Positions 8,293-18,029 of a stretch of 40,125 nucleotides of DNA are shown here, one piece after another. How positions within the stretch are numbered: position 1 is the stretch's first letter; the number at the start of each line of letters is the position of its first letter. The notes beneath the pieces are model-generated. The model saw nothing but the letters and a program-made list of their open reading frames with translations, searched no databases and was not told the DNA's origin. The DNA comes from an uncultured Cellvibrionales bacterium (lineage in GTDB: Bacteria > Pseudomonadota > Gammaproteobacteria > Pseudomonadales > Cellvibrionaceae): assembly GCA_913050115.1 (NCBI GenBank), contig CAJWZU010000023.1, forward strand, positions 1 through 40,125, given 5' to 3'. The position numbers and the translations under genes are program-made.

Positions 8293-8503
8293 CAGGAATA
8301 CTATTGAAGTCAGCCATAACGGCGAAACCGAGCATCTGGCAGCCAACACTTTTTTAGCCACCGCGATTAGCCGTTGGGGCTATGGTGATAAAAAAGTCGC
8401 GGCTGCTATTAACGGCGATTTTGTACCGCGCACCCGCTACCTTGATACAGCGCTGAACGACGGCGACATGATCGACATCGTGCGCCCAATAGGCGGAGGC
8501 TAA
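8285..8503 (+). CDS. thiS: Sulfur carrier protein ThiS
   Basis: ThiS is a small ubiquitin-like sulfur carrier. Its C-terminal glycine is adenylated by ThiF and converted to a thiocarboxylate that donates sulfur to the thiazole. The 72-residue protein ends in IVRPIGGG with the required terminal Gly-Gly, and has the family segment [12 protein letters not shown]. It overlaps the end of thiO. The codons for the GGG tail (GGCGGAGGC) double as the Shine-Dalgarno sequence for thiG, so thiS and thiG are tightly coupled. ThiF and ThiI are not in this window; sulfur would come from a cysteine desulfurase. Confidence 0.93.
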   Translation: MPNRNTIEVSHNGETEHLAANTFLATAISRWGYGDKKVAAAINGDFVPRTRYLDTALNDGDMIDIVRPIGGG

Positions 8504-8507
8504 AATA

Positions 8508-9299
8508 ATGACAAATGATCCTTTAAGGCTCTACGGCGAGACCTTTAATAGCCGCTTCCTGCTCGGCACTGCCCTCTACAATTCGCCACAGTTGATGCGC
8601 GATGCCATAACCGCCTCCGGTACCGATATGGTCACTCTGGGGCTGCGCCGCCAAAATCCTGAAGACAAAAACGGCGACGCGATTTGGCAGTATATAAAAG
8701 ACAGTAACACCCACCTGCTGCCCAATACCGCCGGCTGCAAGTCGGTAAAAGAGGCGGTCAACACCGCTGAGATGTCGCGCGAGTTATTCGAAACCGACTG
8801 GATAAAACTCGAAGTGATCGGCGATGACTACAACCTGCAACCCGACCCCTTCAAAACGTTAGAGGCGACCGCCGAACTCATTAAGCGTGGGTTTAAGGTG
8901 CTGCCTTACTGTACCGATGATTTAATTTTGTGCCAGCGCCTGTTAGATGCAGGCTGTCAGGTACTGATGCCCTGGGGCGCACCGATTGGCACAGGACAAG
9001 GTCTACTCAATCGCTACGCCCTTAAGACTCTGCGCGAGCGATTGCCCAACACACCGCTAATCGTCGACGCAGGTATAGGCGCCCCCTCGCAGGCCTGTGA
9101 GGCTATGGAGATGGGTTTTGATGCCGTATTACTCAACACTGCTGTCGCCCGCGCACAAGACCCCGCCCTAATGGCCGGCGCCTTTGCCAGTGCCATTGAT
9201 GCCGGGCGCAAAGCGTATCTATCCGGTTTGATGCTAAAACGACAAACTGCCGCTCCCAGCACCCCGACTATTGGCCAACCTTTTTGGCACCAAAACTAA
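8508..9299 (+). CDS. thiG: Thiazole synthase ThiG
   Basis: ThiG is a TIM-barrel enzyme that condenses 1-deoxy-D-xylulose 5-phosphate, dehydroglycine and the sulfur of ThiS-thiocarboxylate into the thiazole phosphate of thiamine. At 263 residues it has normal length. The lysine that forms the imine with the sugar is Lys100 in [10 protein letters not shown]; the phosphate-binding part includes [24 protein letters not shown] and VLLNTAVA. It begins four bases after thiS. It is the last gene of the operon: no thiE or thiD follows, and a rho-independent terminator lies 40 bases beyond the stop. Confidence 0.95.
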   Translation: MTNDPLRLYGETFNSRFLLGTALYNSPQLMRDAITASGTDMVTLGLRRQNPEDKNGDAIWQYIKDSNTHLLPNTAGCKSVKEAVNTAEMSRELFETDWIKLEVIGDDYNLQPDPFKTLEATAELIKRGFKVLPYCTDDLILCQRLLDAGCQVLMPWGAPIGTGQGLLNRYALKTLRERLPNTPLIVDAGIGAPSQACEAMEMGFDAVLLNTAVARAQDPALMAGAFASAIDAGRKAYLSGLMLKRQTAAPSTPTIGQPFWHQN

Positions 9300-9338
9300 A
9301 GCAAGCCTGCTGATTAGATGAACTAAGCAATACCGACG

Positions 9339-9358
9339 ACCGCCTTTCTGGCGGTTTT
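9339..9358 (+). terminator. Terminator of the thi operon
   Basis: ACCGCC and GGCGGT form a perfect six-base-pair stem with a five-base loop, followed by TTTT, 40 bases after the thiG stop codon. Confidence 0.8.
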
Positions 9359-9418
9359 GCCTATACTTGAGTAACAGTAGTGGTTATCGCTTCTACACAG
9401 GTTTTCAGGCTGGACATT

Positions 9419-11467
9419 ATGCGGCACAGAAAAATCTCTTTGGCTCAGCGCATCAGCAATAATATGGTGGTGCAATCGGTACGAGAATCCTTTATTGCTC
9501 TGATCCCCTACCTCATTCTAATCTCGGTACTAACACTGGGCAGCGCCCTGTTAACGAGTATTCTAGGCTACTCAACCGACAACTCACTATTGCTGCACCT
9601 GCAAGCGACCCACCGCAGTGTTTATTCACTCTTCCCACTAGCCATTTTAATCTCGCTCAGTTTCCATCTTGGTAAAAACTATCAGCTACAACCCGTTGCT
9701 TGCAGCATTCTTGGCCTGGCTTGTTTTATTACTGCTAATAACCAACTCATCGACAGCGGCCATATCCTTCAGGGCGGGTTCTTTGGCTTTCAGCCCTACG
9801 CCATGCTACTGCCCTTTATGATTATCTCTGTACTCTGCCTGCTGCGCCGCAAATTTAACTTCGACTACGTCATTAGTCGTGCGATCAGTGACCATTTGCG
9901 CCTGCATCTGAATTTTATTCTTCCCTACACACTGACATTCTTTTTGGTGTCTGCACTCGTGTTTGGCTTTAGCCCTGCTATAAAGTCAATACTAAGCCCA
10001 CTATTTGAAACTCTAAATAACAGCCCGATTTTCACTCAGGGTATTATGAGAACATTAGGTTCACAAATCTTATGGTTTTTTGGTATTCACGGCACCAACA
10101 CCTACAATCTATTAATCGATACTAGCTTTTTAGCACAACCGCTGGTCAATAATTTTCGTATCGGCGATGTATTTAATCTATTTTCCGCCATAGGTGGTGC
10201 AGGCAATGCCATATCGCTAGTAATCGCCATACTGCTTTTTTCAAAGGATCAACACTCTCGCCAAATCGCCAGAATTTCATTTCCGTTCGCCTGCTTTAAC
10301 ATCAGCGAAATACTGATATTTGGTCTGCCAATCATTTTCAATCCTTACTTACTTATCCCATTTATATTAACGCCAGTTATTTCTTTCATACTAGCCTATT
10401 GTGTAATAGCCACAGGTACATTGCCATTTATTGAGTGCAATCTCAGTTGGATTACTCCCCCTATTATTAATAGCTGGCAAGTCAGTAACGGGAATATTTA
10501 TGTGCTGTTATTTCAACTTGTGATAATTATCATGGGCATTTTTATTTACCGCCCCTTTATTATAGTAAGTCACCTATACAACAATGAACGAGAAGTCGCT
10601 GAAGACTTGGCAAAAAACTTATCCGTGTTAGGGGAATACAACTACCACACTTTAAAACCGCAAATAAATACAAATATCAATACAAAATCTGCGCAGAACA
10701 CACTTATCGAAAACATCCTCACCGGAAACCTGCATTTACACTATCAGCCAATATTAAAGAGCTGCGGCTTAAAAATTGAGGGGATTGAAGCATTACTCCG
10801 TTTAGAAAATAGCTCTGGAGAACTATGCAAGCCAGACTTCTTAGAAGAGGTTAAACGCGGAAGTATCGCCGAGGTTATCCATCTGTGGATTATCAATCGC
10901 CTAATAGATGACATAGAGTCTTGGCGAGAAAAAGACTTCAAACCTAAGATATTTGTTAATTTTAATGCTGAACTTCTTTATTCAGAAGAGTTCACCGATC
11001 GCTTTATCAAGTCGCTATGCGAATACAATGATCAAATAGTAATAGAAATAAAAGAAAGGGCGTTAATTGACAGAGGCTCTGTCTCTATCCAGAACATTAA
11101 AAAAATTCATGACAACAACTTTAGAATTATTCTCGATGATTATGGCCATCGCCACTCAACATTACAGGCGTTATTTAATATTCAAATTGATGGTGTCAAT
11201 ATCGACAATACTTTACTGAAAGATTTTAACCCGCAGCTATCTGCTATTTACTATGGACAAATTACAGAACTTTGTCACAACCTAGGCTTAAAAGTACGCG
11301 CCAAAGGTATTGAGACTAAAGAGCAGGAAGCATTAGTTAAAAGAGCTGGTGCAGATACTTTACAGGGCTGGCTCTACGTAACCGCACTCCCTGCTAAAGA
11401 AGCGTTTCACTTCTGTCGCTCATGGCAAGACAAAATCACACAAGAATCGTCGAGCACAAAAAAATAG
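9419..11467 (+). CDS. PTS EIIC-like membrane protein fused to a degenerate EAL domain
   Basis: An N-terminal multi-span domain matches the EIIC permease of the lactose/cellobiose PTS family: LWFFGIHGTNTYN and FNISEILIFGLPIIFNPYLL correspond to IHG and the NINEP-type sugar site. A C-terminal cytoplasmic EAL (c-di-GMP phosphodiesterase) domain follows. Numbered from the upstream in-frame GTG at 9380, EAL residues present are Glu470 (IEALLRL), Asn527 (FVNFNAE), Glu556, Asp586-Asp587 and Gln662. The catalytic lysine of the KID motif is Asn607 (GVNIDN), and the glutamate of AEGVET is Lys642 (RAKGIET). Loop 6, normally DFGTGYSSL, is DYGHRHSTL. I infer a sugar-sensing or c-di-GMP-binding protein without phosphodiesterase activity. 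The ATG at 9419 fits the EIIC N-terminus better than the GTG. No EIIA or EIIB gene is adjacent. AT-rich codons in the second half contrast with its neighbours. Confidence 0.82.
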   Translation: MRHRKISLAQRISNNMVVQSVRESFIALIPYLILISVLTLGSALLTSILGYSTDNSLLLHLQATHRSVYSLFPLAILISLSFHLGKNYQLQPVACSILGLACFITANNQLIDSGHILQGGFFGFQPYAMLLPFMIISVLCLLRRKFNFDYVISRAISDHLRLHLNFILPYTLTFFLVSALVFGFSPAIKSILSPLFETLNNSPIFTQGIMRTLGSQILWFFGIHGTNTYNLLIDTSFLAQPLVNNFRIGDVFNLFSAIGGAGNAISLVIAILLFSKDQHSRQIARISFPFACFNISEILIFGLPIIFNPYLLIPFILTPVISFILAYCVIATGTLPFIECNLSWITPPIINSWQVSNGNIYVLLFQLVIIIMGIFIYRPFIIVSHLYNNEREVAEDLAKNLSVLGEYNYHTLKPQINTNINTKSAQNTLIENILTGNLHLHYQPILKSCGLKIEGIEALLRLENSSGELCKPDFLEEVKRGSIAEVIHLWIINRLIDDIESWREKDFKPKIFVNFNAELLYSEEFTDRFIKSLCEYNDQIVIEIKERALIDRGSVSIQNIKKIHDNNFRIILDDYGHRHSTLQALFNIQIDGVNIDNTLLKDFNPQLSAIYYGQITELCHNLGLKVRAKGIETKEQEALVKRAGADTLQGWLYVTALPAKEAFHFCRSWQDKITQESSSTKK

Positions 11468-11490
11468 ACGCGAGTCTGATTTAGAAAAAA

Positions 11491-11547
11491 CTGATCAGCT
11501 ATATACAGAATGTCGGACGAGAGGCCTTCACCGCGCTGATCAGCTAT
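11491..11547. repeat. Direct repeat CTGATCAGCTAT, two copies
   Basis: Identical 12-base copies at 11491-11502 and 11536-11547, 45 bases apart, each containing the palindrome CTGATCAG. They lie just after the EIIC-EAL gene. They could be regulator sites or a small duplication scar. Confidence 0.6.
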
Positions 11548-11705
11548 TACATATGACCCCTAACCTGTTTATTCTCGCGCATTGGCACTAGAGACGGGTC
11601 AGTTAGTAATATCATTTAAGAGGCTTACAATCTTTTCCCACTGATCTGTCTAAGTTACTAGTTGGAAAAAATCTCAATCAAGCCAGGGTCGTCTGCATAC
11701 TATTA

Positions 11706-11733
11706 AGTATGCTCAGTTTTATCTAAGCATACT
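11706..11733. repeat. Inverted repeat AGTATGCT / AGCATACT
   Basis: A perfect eight-base-pair stem with a 12-base loop, without a T tail, so not a normal terminator. No neighbouring gene start is near enough to assign it as an operator. Confidence 0.5.
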
Positions 11734-12107
11734 GTCAAATACTGTTTACAGCGTTTGAATTGCAGCACATGAGCCAATGCACATTTGAGCCAACGCTAAT
11801 ATGACTGCCGTCTTTTATCGCAATAATATGAGCTAGATACTGCCGACCAACACAGTAAATTTCATCACTTCCTGCGCGCTTGGCTCAAATATACAACATC
11901 ATAATGCTTTGATCTGCACTCTATTCATATACTGGTCGTTAACACTAAGATGCGTACTTACATAGCCAGGTAATATTGAGAATTTATAGAGCGCTATTGA
12001 TCAAATTTTAATAACAATGACCGCACTCTCGTCATAACTCTATACAACCTTAATACAGACACAGGCGCGCGGATTGAAGGGCAAGATGGCAGATAAATAA
12101 GTATTAT

Positions 12108-13004
12108 TTAAGAGATGATCATCGACCATAAAGGCACTGTCGCCAGAGACAATAAGAGGCCATAACCGACTATTGACGACGCCAAACGTGGCGCTAGGTT
12201 GTGGCTAGCCAATAATGCTCCCGCTGTAATCATCGCTGGCATACTCGATTCCAGCAGCGCCACTTGTGCCGCTAAACCCGTCACTTGCAAACTCGACATC
12301 GCCGCCCACAAAAATGCAGGTATTATTAGTAGTTTTAAAATAAGCGCCAGCGACAGCGGCAATAAATGGTCGCGATCGAGTCGCAGGCGCCACTGCAACC
12401 CCACCGCCACCATCACCACCGGCACAAGACTGCCACCTATGCGGGCCAGCCCCTCATACAACCAAATAGGGTATTCTCGCCCCATTAAAGTGACGGCTAC
12501 TAGCACAGCCATAAAAGGCGGAAAGCACAACAGTTTTTTCGCCAGTAAGTTCGGTGAAACCGAGGCGCCACTGTAATACGCCAGTACCAACATACCCAAA
12601 GTCGAGACAGCCACAAAACTGCCTAGCTGATCGTAGATAATCGCATAGGGTAATGCTGGCTCACCAAGCAAGGCTTCAACCATCGGAAACCCGACAAAGG
12701 AGGTATTGCCAAGCGGTACTAACAGCAACATCACAGCGCTAACTTCGCGACTCCAATGAAATATTTTCATCAGTAACAGCACGACAACCACACTTAAAAG
12801 CATGGCAGCCCAACTCGATATAAGCGGGATAACTGCATCAGTATTGAGGCTTAATTTAGGCAGCTCAGCCAAGACCAGTGCTGGCAACGCAATATTAATA
12901 ACGTACTGATTGAGAACTTGAGCGGTATTTTCAGGCAAGCGCCACAACCTTTGCAGTGCCAGCCCCGCCGTCAAACAAATGACTATAACAACTAAATTAC
13001 TCAC
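12108..13004 (-). CDS. AEC family transporter (auxin efflux carrier type)
   Basis: The 298-residue, very hydrophobic protein has about ten membrane segments and the look of the AEC/malate permease (YfdV-like) family: NQYVINIALPALVLAELP in the first half, LVPLGNTSFVGFPMVEALLG and the C-terminal LLESSMPAMITAGALLA. Family members move organic anions or similar small acids across the inner membrane; the substrate here is unknown. It begins with GTG, six bases after the end of rhlE, so it is probably the second gene of an rhlE transcript. Confidence 0.85.
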   Translation of the reverse strand: MSNLVVIVICLTAGLALQRLWRLPENTAQVLNQYVINIALPALVLAELPKLSLNTDAVIPLISSWAAMLLSVVVVLLLMKIFHWSREVSAVMLLLVPLGNTSFVGFPMVEALLGEPALPYAIIYDQLGSFVAVSTLGMLVLAYYSGASVSPNLLAKKLLCFPPFMAVLVAVTLMGREYPIWLYEGLARIGGSLVPVVMVAVGLQWRLRLDRDHLLPLSLALILKLLIIPAFLWAAMSSLQVTGLAAQVALLESSMPAMITAGALLASHNLAPRLASSIVGYGLLLSLATVPLWSMIIS

Positions 13005-13010
13005 CGGTGT

Positions 13011-14384
13011 TTAACGATTTCCACTGGTGTTTCGACGCTGCCCAGAGCTTGTCGGTTTGGCTCGTCCCTGACTAGTTGAACCGGGTTTACGTGGGCGACG
13101 GCTGCCATTTGCCGGTTTATTACCGCCGGGTTTGTTTACAAATTTCTCTCCCGGCTGAGCCTTTAAATTCGAACTAGGCACGCGATGATCTGGCTCGAAA
13201 CCATCGACCATTTCGCGCTTAATAACGCCCTTAATCAAGCGTTCAATACCTGCCAGTTGTTTAGCTTCGTCGGCACACACCAGCGATATTGCCTTTCCTT
13301 TGGCACCCGCGCGACCGGTTCGACCTATGCGGTGGACATAGTCTTCCGCCACGCTTGGCAATTCAAAGTTCACTACTTGTGGCAACTGTTCGATATCTAA
13401 TCCGCGCGCGGCGATATCGGTGGCCACTAGTGCCCGTACTTCACCTTTTTTAAAATCGGCCAAAGCGCGAGTACGTGCACCTTGGCTTTTATTGCCATGG
13501 ATAGCCGCGGCGCTTAGACCCGCTTTTTCAAGCTTTTTAACCAAATTATTGGCACCGTGTTTAGTGCGGGTAAAAACCAACACCTGCTGCCAATCCTGCT
13601 TTTTCATCAAATGACAAAGTAGTGCAGTTTTTTCTGATTTATCGACTGGGTGCAACCATTGGGTCACACTCGGCGCAGTGCTATTGCGCGGACTAACATC
13701 CACCTGCACTGGACTCTTCAGCATGCCCTCGGCCAGCGTGCGAATTTCGCCGGAAAAAGTAGCCGAATAAAGCAAGGTCTGGCGCTGTTGCGGTAACAGC
13801 GACATAATGCGCTTAATATCGCGAATAAAGCCCATATCCAACATGCGATCAGCTTCGTCCAGAATCAGCACTTCAAGCTGATTAAATTTCACCACACCCT
13901 GCTGATACAGATCTAACAACCGACCGGGAGTGGCAACCAACACATCGACACCGCCGCGCATAAAGGCAATCTGCGGATTGATTTTAACGCCGCCAAATAC
14001 CACTGCAGATTTTACTCGCGGCAAGTGACGACTATAATCTTTAACGCTCTCTTGCACCTGCGCCGCCAACTCGCGAGTCGGCGTTAACACAAGTGCCCGC
14101 ACATGGTTGGGCATAACCTTAGCGCCTTCCAGCGCGCTCTCAGCCAAGCGCTGCAGCAGTGGCAAAGTAAAACCAGCCGTTTTACCAGTGCCTGTTTGCG
14201 CGGCAGCCATCACATCAGCGCCAGTCAGTACCGCTGGAATACCCTGCGCCTGAATCGGTGATGGGATTTCATAGCCCTTGTCGGCGATAGCACGCAGCAG
14301 CGGTTCAACTAAGCCGAGCGATGAAAAAGTAACGGCGGGCTCGGTAATGAGAGCGTCTGTGGAAGGTGAGTCTGTAGAAGACAT
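13011..14384 (-). CDS. rhlE: DEAD-box ATP-dependent RNA helicase, RhlE type
   Basis: A cytosolic RNA helicase of the group that remodels ribosomal RNA precursors and assists mRNA decay. It shows the Q motif (SPIQAQGIP), motif [10 protein letters not shown], Ia [49 protein letters not shown] and [12 protein letters not shown]. The last 50 residues are basic and Gly/Pro/Ser-rich, as in RhlE tails. I place the start at the ATG at 14384 (457 residues); a TTG two codons upstream has no support. The AEC transporter follows closely. RhlE rather than another DEAD-box helicase is likely but not certain. Confidence 0.88.
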   Translation of the reverse strand: MSSTDSPSTDALITEPAVTFSSLGLVEPLLRAIADKGYEIPSPIQAQGIPAVLTGADVMAAAQTGTGKTAGFTLPLLQRLAESALEGAKVMPNHVRALVLTPTRELAAQVQESVKDYSRHLPRVKSAVVFGGVKINPQIAFMRGGVDVLVATPGRLLDLYQQGVVKFNQLEVLILDEADRMLDMGFIRDIKRIMSLLPQQRQTLLYSATFSGEIRTLAEGMLKSPVQVDVSPRNSTAPSVTQWLHPVDKSEKTALLCHLMKKQDWQQVLVFTRTKHGANNLVKKLEKAGLSAAAIHGNKSQGARTRALADFKKGEVRALVATDIAARGLDIEQLPQVVNFELPSVAEDYVHRIGRTGRAGAKGKAISLVCADEAKQLAGIERLIKGVIKREMVDGFEPDHRVPSSNLKAQPGEKFVNKPGGNKPANGSRRPRKPGSTSQGRAKPTSSGQRRNTSGNR

Positions 14385-14407
14385 AAACAATAATACTCGA
14401 GATATAC

Positions 14408-14438
14408 AAAAGGCAGATGAGGCCCGCAGGCCCCATCT
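14408..14438 (-). terminator. Terminator of der
   Basis: On the minus strand AGATGGGGCC (14438-14429) pairs with GGCCTCATCT (14424-14415) around a four-base loop with one mismatch, followed by a short T run. It lies 37 bases beyond the der stop, separating der from rhlE. Confidence 0.65.
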
Positions 14439-14474
14439 AGAAATTAAAAAAAGCTATTAACAATAAGCTAAGCG

Positions 14475-15968
14475 CTATCGTCGTTTAGTGCGAAACGGAA
14501 CGTCTTTTTTCTTGCCGGGCACTTTTTTCCCTGAAAATTTGTGCGGTGAAGACTTAGTGCTTGCACTCTTACTCAGTGAAGCTTTTTTAGGGGGTACTTT
14601 AGTACGCTTTTTCTTGGCCAGCAGACGTTCTTTAAGCTTATTGGTGCGCCCGGCATACGGATTCTCGCTGCTTTTAAACTCGACTCGAATCGGCGTACCG
14701 TGTAAGTCTAAAGCGCGGCGAAAAGATTTCTCTAAATAGCGTTTGTAGTGCGCTGGAACCGAACCTGTCTGATTGCCATGAATCACAATAATGGGCGGAT
14801 TCATACCACCAGCGTGGGCATAGCGTAGTTTAATACGCAGACCGTTGACCATTGGCGGCTGGTGAATACTAATAGAATCTTCTAGAACACGGGTCAAATG
14901 GTTAGTCGTCAGTTTATCAGTGGCCGAGCTATAGGCCTTCTCAACTGACTCGTACAAGTGGCCAACACCGGTTCCGTGCAGAGCCGAAATCTGGTGAATA
15001 TCGGCAAAATCGACAAACTGCAGACGACGATCCAATTCTTTCGCGATAAAGTCCTTAGCTTCACTTTCAAGCCCGTCCCATTTGTTCAGGGCTATCACCA
15101 GAGCGCGGCCGGCGTCAATCACATTGCCGAGCAGGTGCAGATCTTGCTCGACAATACCTTCGCTAGCGTCCATTAACAAAATAACCACATTGGCATCGTC
15201 GATAGCTTTAAGAGTTTTAACAATGGAAAATTTTTCTACCGCCTCGGTGATATTTTTGCGGCGCCGAATACCAGCGGTATCGATAATGGTGTAGGCCTCA
15301 CCGAAGCGCTCGTAATTAATATAAATACTGTCGGTAGTTGTACCTGGCTGATCGAAAGCCACAACTCGATCTTCTCCTAGCATACGGTTGACCAGGGTCG
15401 ATTTACCGACATTGGGGCGGCCGATAATCGCCATTTTAATACCGGTAGCCGCACCTTGGTTTTCACCAGTTTCATGATCGGGAACGGCAGACAATACCGC
15501 CTCCATCATCTGCTTAACACCCTTACCGTGGGTAACGGTAGTGGCGAACAACTGGCCTAGACCCAGCTCATAAAACGGTGCCAGCGCCACATCGGGATTT
15601 TGACCGTCGATTTTGTTGGCAACTAAAAAAGTTTTCTTACCCTGCACACGCAGGTGCTTGGCAATCATGCTGTCGGCGGGTGTTAAACCGGCGCGCGCAT
15701 CGAGCATAAATAAGACAATATCGGCTTCATCGATCGCCTGCAGGGACTGTTCGGCCATTAACTCGTCAATACCCTCTTCACCACCGCTAATACCCCCGGT
15801 GTCGATCACAATATATTTGCGTCCTTCGGTCTCGGCTTCGCCGTACTTGCGGTCGCGAGTGAGTCCAGAGTAGTTGGCCACCAACGCATCGCGCGATTGG
15901 GTAAGACGGTTAAATAGGGTAGATTTTCCGACGTTTGGTCGTCCGACCAAAGCAATAACTGGGATCAT
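14475..15968 (-). CDS. der: Ribosome-assembly GTPase Der (EngA)
   Basis: Der is an essential GTPase for maturation of the 50S ribosomal subunit. It has two tandem G domains, with P-loops GRPNVGKST at residues 9-17 and 183-191, switch motifs DTGG and DTAG, and NKID / NKWD specificity motifs. A KH-like C-terminal domain ([15 protein letters not shown]) follows. The last 50 residues are rich in Lys, Ser and Pro. The 497-residue length is within the range of gammaproteobacterial Der. bamB lies upstream, as in many Gammaproteobacteria, but a terminator stands between them. Confidence 0.97.
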   Translation of the reverse strand: MIPVIALVGRPNVGKSTLFNRLTQSRDALVANYSGLTRDRKYGEAETEGRKYIVIDTGGISGGEEGIDELMAEQSLQAIDEADIVLFMLDARAGLTPADSMIAKHLRVQGKKTFLVANKIDGQNPDVALAPFYELGLGQLFATTVTHGKGVKQMMEAVLSAVPDHETGENQGAATGIKMAIIGRPNVGKSTLVNRMLGEDRVVAFDQPGTTTDSIYINYERFGEAYTIIDTAGIRRRKNITEAVEKFSIVKTLKAIDDANVVILLMDASEGIVEQDLHLLGNVIDAGRALVIALNKWDGLESEAKDFIAKELDRRLQFVDFADIHQISALHGTGVGHLYESVEKAYSSATDKLTTNHLTRVLEDSISIHQPPMVNGLRIKLRYAHAGGMNPPIIVIHGNQTGSVPAHYKRYLEKSFRRALDLHGTPIRVEFKSSENPYAGRTNKLKERLLAKKKRTKVPPKKASLSKSASTKSSPHKFSGKKVPGKKKDVPFRTKRR

Positions 15969-16025
15969 GTAGCTTAACTCAAAAATTCAAAGGCCAGATT
16001 AACGGGCAGATGGCGGCATTGTACG

Positions 16026-16065
16026 AAAAATGGCCGCCCCTGTCTGCACAGAGGCGGCCATTTTT
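16026..16065. terminator. Bidirectional terminator between bamB and der
   Basis: TGGCCGCC (16031-16038) and GGCGGCCA (16053-16060) form a perfect eight-base-pair stem. It is preceded by five A and followed by five T, so it can end transcription on both strands. In the gene direction it follows bamB and precedes der, which must then depend on read-through or on its own promoter. Confidence 0.8.
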
Positions 16066-16079
16066 AACAGTAAAGGGCA

Positions 16080-17246
16080 TTAATCGACGATTTTATACGC
16101 CATCAAATTGCCGTTATTACCGAGAACATAGAGCAGGTCATCAATACTGACCATCGCGGCATTAACGCCATTGCCGTCTACCTTGGTACGATAGGCGAAG
16201 CCACCGTCACTCTTATTCAACAAGTGAAGGTAGCCTTCAAAATCCACCACCGCAACATAGTTACCTAATACTTGCGGACCAGTGATGGTACGACGCTGTA
16301 ACTGATCGTTCTGCCAAAGTTCTAGACCACTAGACGCTTGGTAAGCCAGCACTTCGTCGTTTGCAGTCGACAAAAACAATAGACCGCCAGAAACAGCGAC
16401 GGGCTGATGACTGGAGGCATCTTTAGCCCAAAGTGGACGACCATCGCCACGACTCACTGCGGTGACACGGCCATTAAGGCTGGCGACGTACAGAATACTG
16501 TCGACTAACTGTGGAGTACCATCAATATCGACCACCTTCTCAAGGTCGGTGCGACCTTTGGAGGAGGCAATGCGCTTCTCCCACAGCAATAAACCATTGG
16601 CCGGATTAAAGGCCATCAGCTTGCCGTTAGAAAAACCGGCATAAACGGCCGTATCAGTTATTACCGGCGCTGCTGTACCGCGCAAAGTCAGTTTTGGCAT
16701 CGGGTTTTCGTAGTGCCAGAGCTGCTCGCCAGTTATCGCATCGAGACCATAAACTTTACTGTCTTGTGTCTGCACGGCCACATACTTACCGTTACTTTGT
16801 GGTGCCGATAGAATTTCACTGGAAAGCTGTGTGCGCCATAATTCTGCACCAGAGTCGCTGTTGAGGGCAATCACTTCGCCACTATAGCTACCCAATAAAG
16901 CGATGCCAGAACCAACCCCGACGCCAGCGCTAAGATTCTGATCTAAATCGGTGCGCCACAAACGCTTGCCGTTGAAGCGATTAAAAGCATTGACCTGACC
17001 TTTAATATCGGAAGCAAACAAAGTCTCACCGTCAGTCCCAATGCTCATGCGTACGTAACGTACGTCTTGGCTAGCACCAACACCTGAAGACCAAACACGT
17101 TTGAGTTTTGCAGACCGCTCGAAAGACTCCAGTTGCATCGGTTTAAGATGATCTGGGGTGGTATCAAACAGCGAACAAGCCGTGGTGACTACAGTCGATG
17201 CCGCCACCAGAGCGATAAGAGCTGCGCGTTTCACAGCAGGAATCAT
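16080..17246 (-). CDS. bamB: Outer membrane protein assembly factor BamB
   Basis: BamB is the beta-propeller lipoprotein of the BAM complex that folds beta-barrel proteins into the outer membrane. The signal peptide ends at lipid-modified Cys24 (STVVTTAC). Repeated PQQ-like blades follow with motifs such as FNRFNGKRLWRTDL, LNSDSGAELWRTQL, LDAITGEQLWHYE and FNPANGLLLWEKR. The 388-residue length is normal. It overlaps the yfgM-like gene by four bases, a conserved arrangement. Confidence 0.95.
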   Translation of the reverse strand: MIPAVKRAALIALVAASTVVTTACSLFDTTPDHLKPMQLESFERSAKLKRVWSSGVGASQDVRYVRMSIGTDGETLFASDIKGQVNAFNRFNGKRLWRTDLDQNLSAGVGVGSGIALLGSYSGEVIALNSDSGAELWRTQLSSEILSAPQSNGKYVAVQTQDSKVYGLDAITGEQLWHYENPMPKLTLRGTAAPVITDTAVYAGFSNGKLMAFNPANGLLLWEKRIASSKGRTDLEKVVDIDGTPQLVDSILYVASLNGRVTAVSRGDGRPLWAKDASSHQPVAVSGGLLFLSTANDEVLAYQASSGLELWQNDQLQRRTITGPQVLGNYVAVVDFEGYLHLLNKSDGGFAYRTKVDGNGVNAAMVSIDDLLYVLGNNGNLMAYKIVD

Positions 17247-17947
17247 TGCTGTACCTCAACCGCGGCCAACGGCTCTGCCGATGCCGTTGACGCCGAGGTT
17301 AGGTCATTGACTTTAGACTCCAGCAAGCGGTCCTGATCTGAGCCGGTGTCGGCGTTTAACTTCAATGCTAATTGATACGCGGCACGTGCCTGGTCGGGTT
17401 TGCCTTGGGCAAGCAAAATATCGCCCCGTACTTCGGCATAATTTGCCGCAAAACTACCAGGTTCAACACTCGTTAGAGTCGCCAGCGCCATATCGTATTT
17501 TTCGGCTGCAGCCTGAACTCGCGACAGGCGCAAGCGGGTAGTCAATTCGATCGCCCGCTCTGGATTTTGAGCCAATAACCATTGCAACTCAGCCTCGGCC
17601 TTGTCTAACTGCTCCGCTTCAACCGCCATCTTGGCCATAAAGAGCGCCGCACTTTGACCATAAAAACTGCCAGGCGCTTCAGATTTTAGCTCGCCCGCCA
17701 AACTCACCGCAGTGGCTGTTTGCACATCAGAAAGCGACTGACCCGGTGCGACTACCACCGACTCGATTAAAGTTTGATATTTATCCGATGCCGTTTCGGC
17801 AGCTAAGCGAGTATTTTCCTGCCAGAATTCAAAGCCAAAGTAACCTACCACGGCCACAACTACAGCCGCTACGGTGTTTTTACCATTCTCTTTCCACCAG
17901 CGTTTTAGGGCTTCAAGCTGTTCTTCTTCGGTTAGATGCGCACTCAT
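17243..17947 (-). CDS. yfgM: YfgM-like tetratricopeptide membrane protein
   Basis: YfgM family proteins are inner-membrane proteins with a periplasmic TPR-like domain; in E. coli YfgM associates with the SecYEG translocon and PpiD and helps periplasmic chaperone traffic. I choose the ATG at 17947 (234 residues) because AAGGA stands just ahead and the family begins with the acidic cytoplasmic stretch seen here (TEEEQLEALKRWWKENG). One membrane segment lies at about residues 24-41, and the alpha-helical periplasmic part contains the typical LAGELKSEAPGSFYG. It sits between hisS and bamB, the usual place. Confidence 0.88.
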   Translation of the reverse strand: MSAHLTEEEQLEALKRWWKENGKNTVAAVVVAVVGYFGFEFWQENTRLAAETASDKYQTLIESVVVAPGQSLSDVQTATAVSLAGELKSEAPGSFYGQSAALFMAKMAVEAEQLDKAEAELQWLLAQNPERAIELTTRLRLSRVQAAAEKYDMALATLTSVEPGSFAANYAEVRGDILLAQGKPDQARAAYQLALKLNADTGSDQDRLLESKVNDLTSASTASAEPLAAVEVQQ

Positions 17948-18029
17948 AACAATGTCCTTGATACGGCCAATTATTGGCAAATTTTTTATTAGAAGCCAGC
18001 TAGCTGGCAGTTATTCAATTATATGTCCA

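Larger units (their letters stand above)
11468..12107. other. 640-base gap without a recognised gene
   Basis: No convincing coding frame, tRNA or terminator is seen. The stretch is AT-rich with frequent stops in all frames. It holds a pair of 12-base direct repeats and an 8-base inverted repeat described separately, plus a repeated GAGCCAA near 11771-11795. Confidence 0.6.

Noticed and set aside
9380-9418. GTG at 9380 as start of the EIIC-EAL gene
   Set aside because: No ribosome-binding site, it falls close to the thi terminator, and the EIIC-like part begins after the ATG at 9419. It remains possible.
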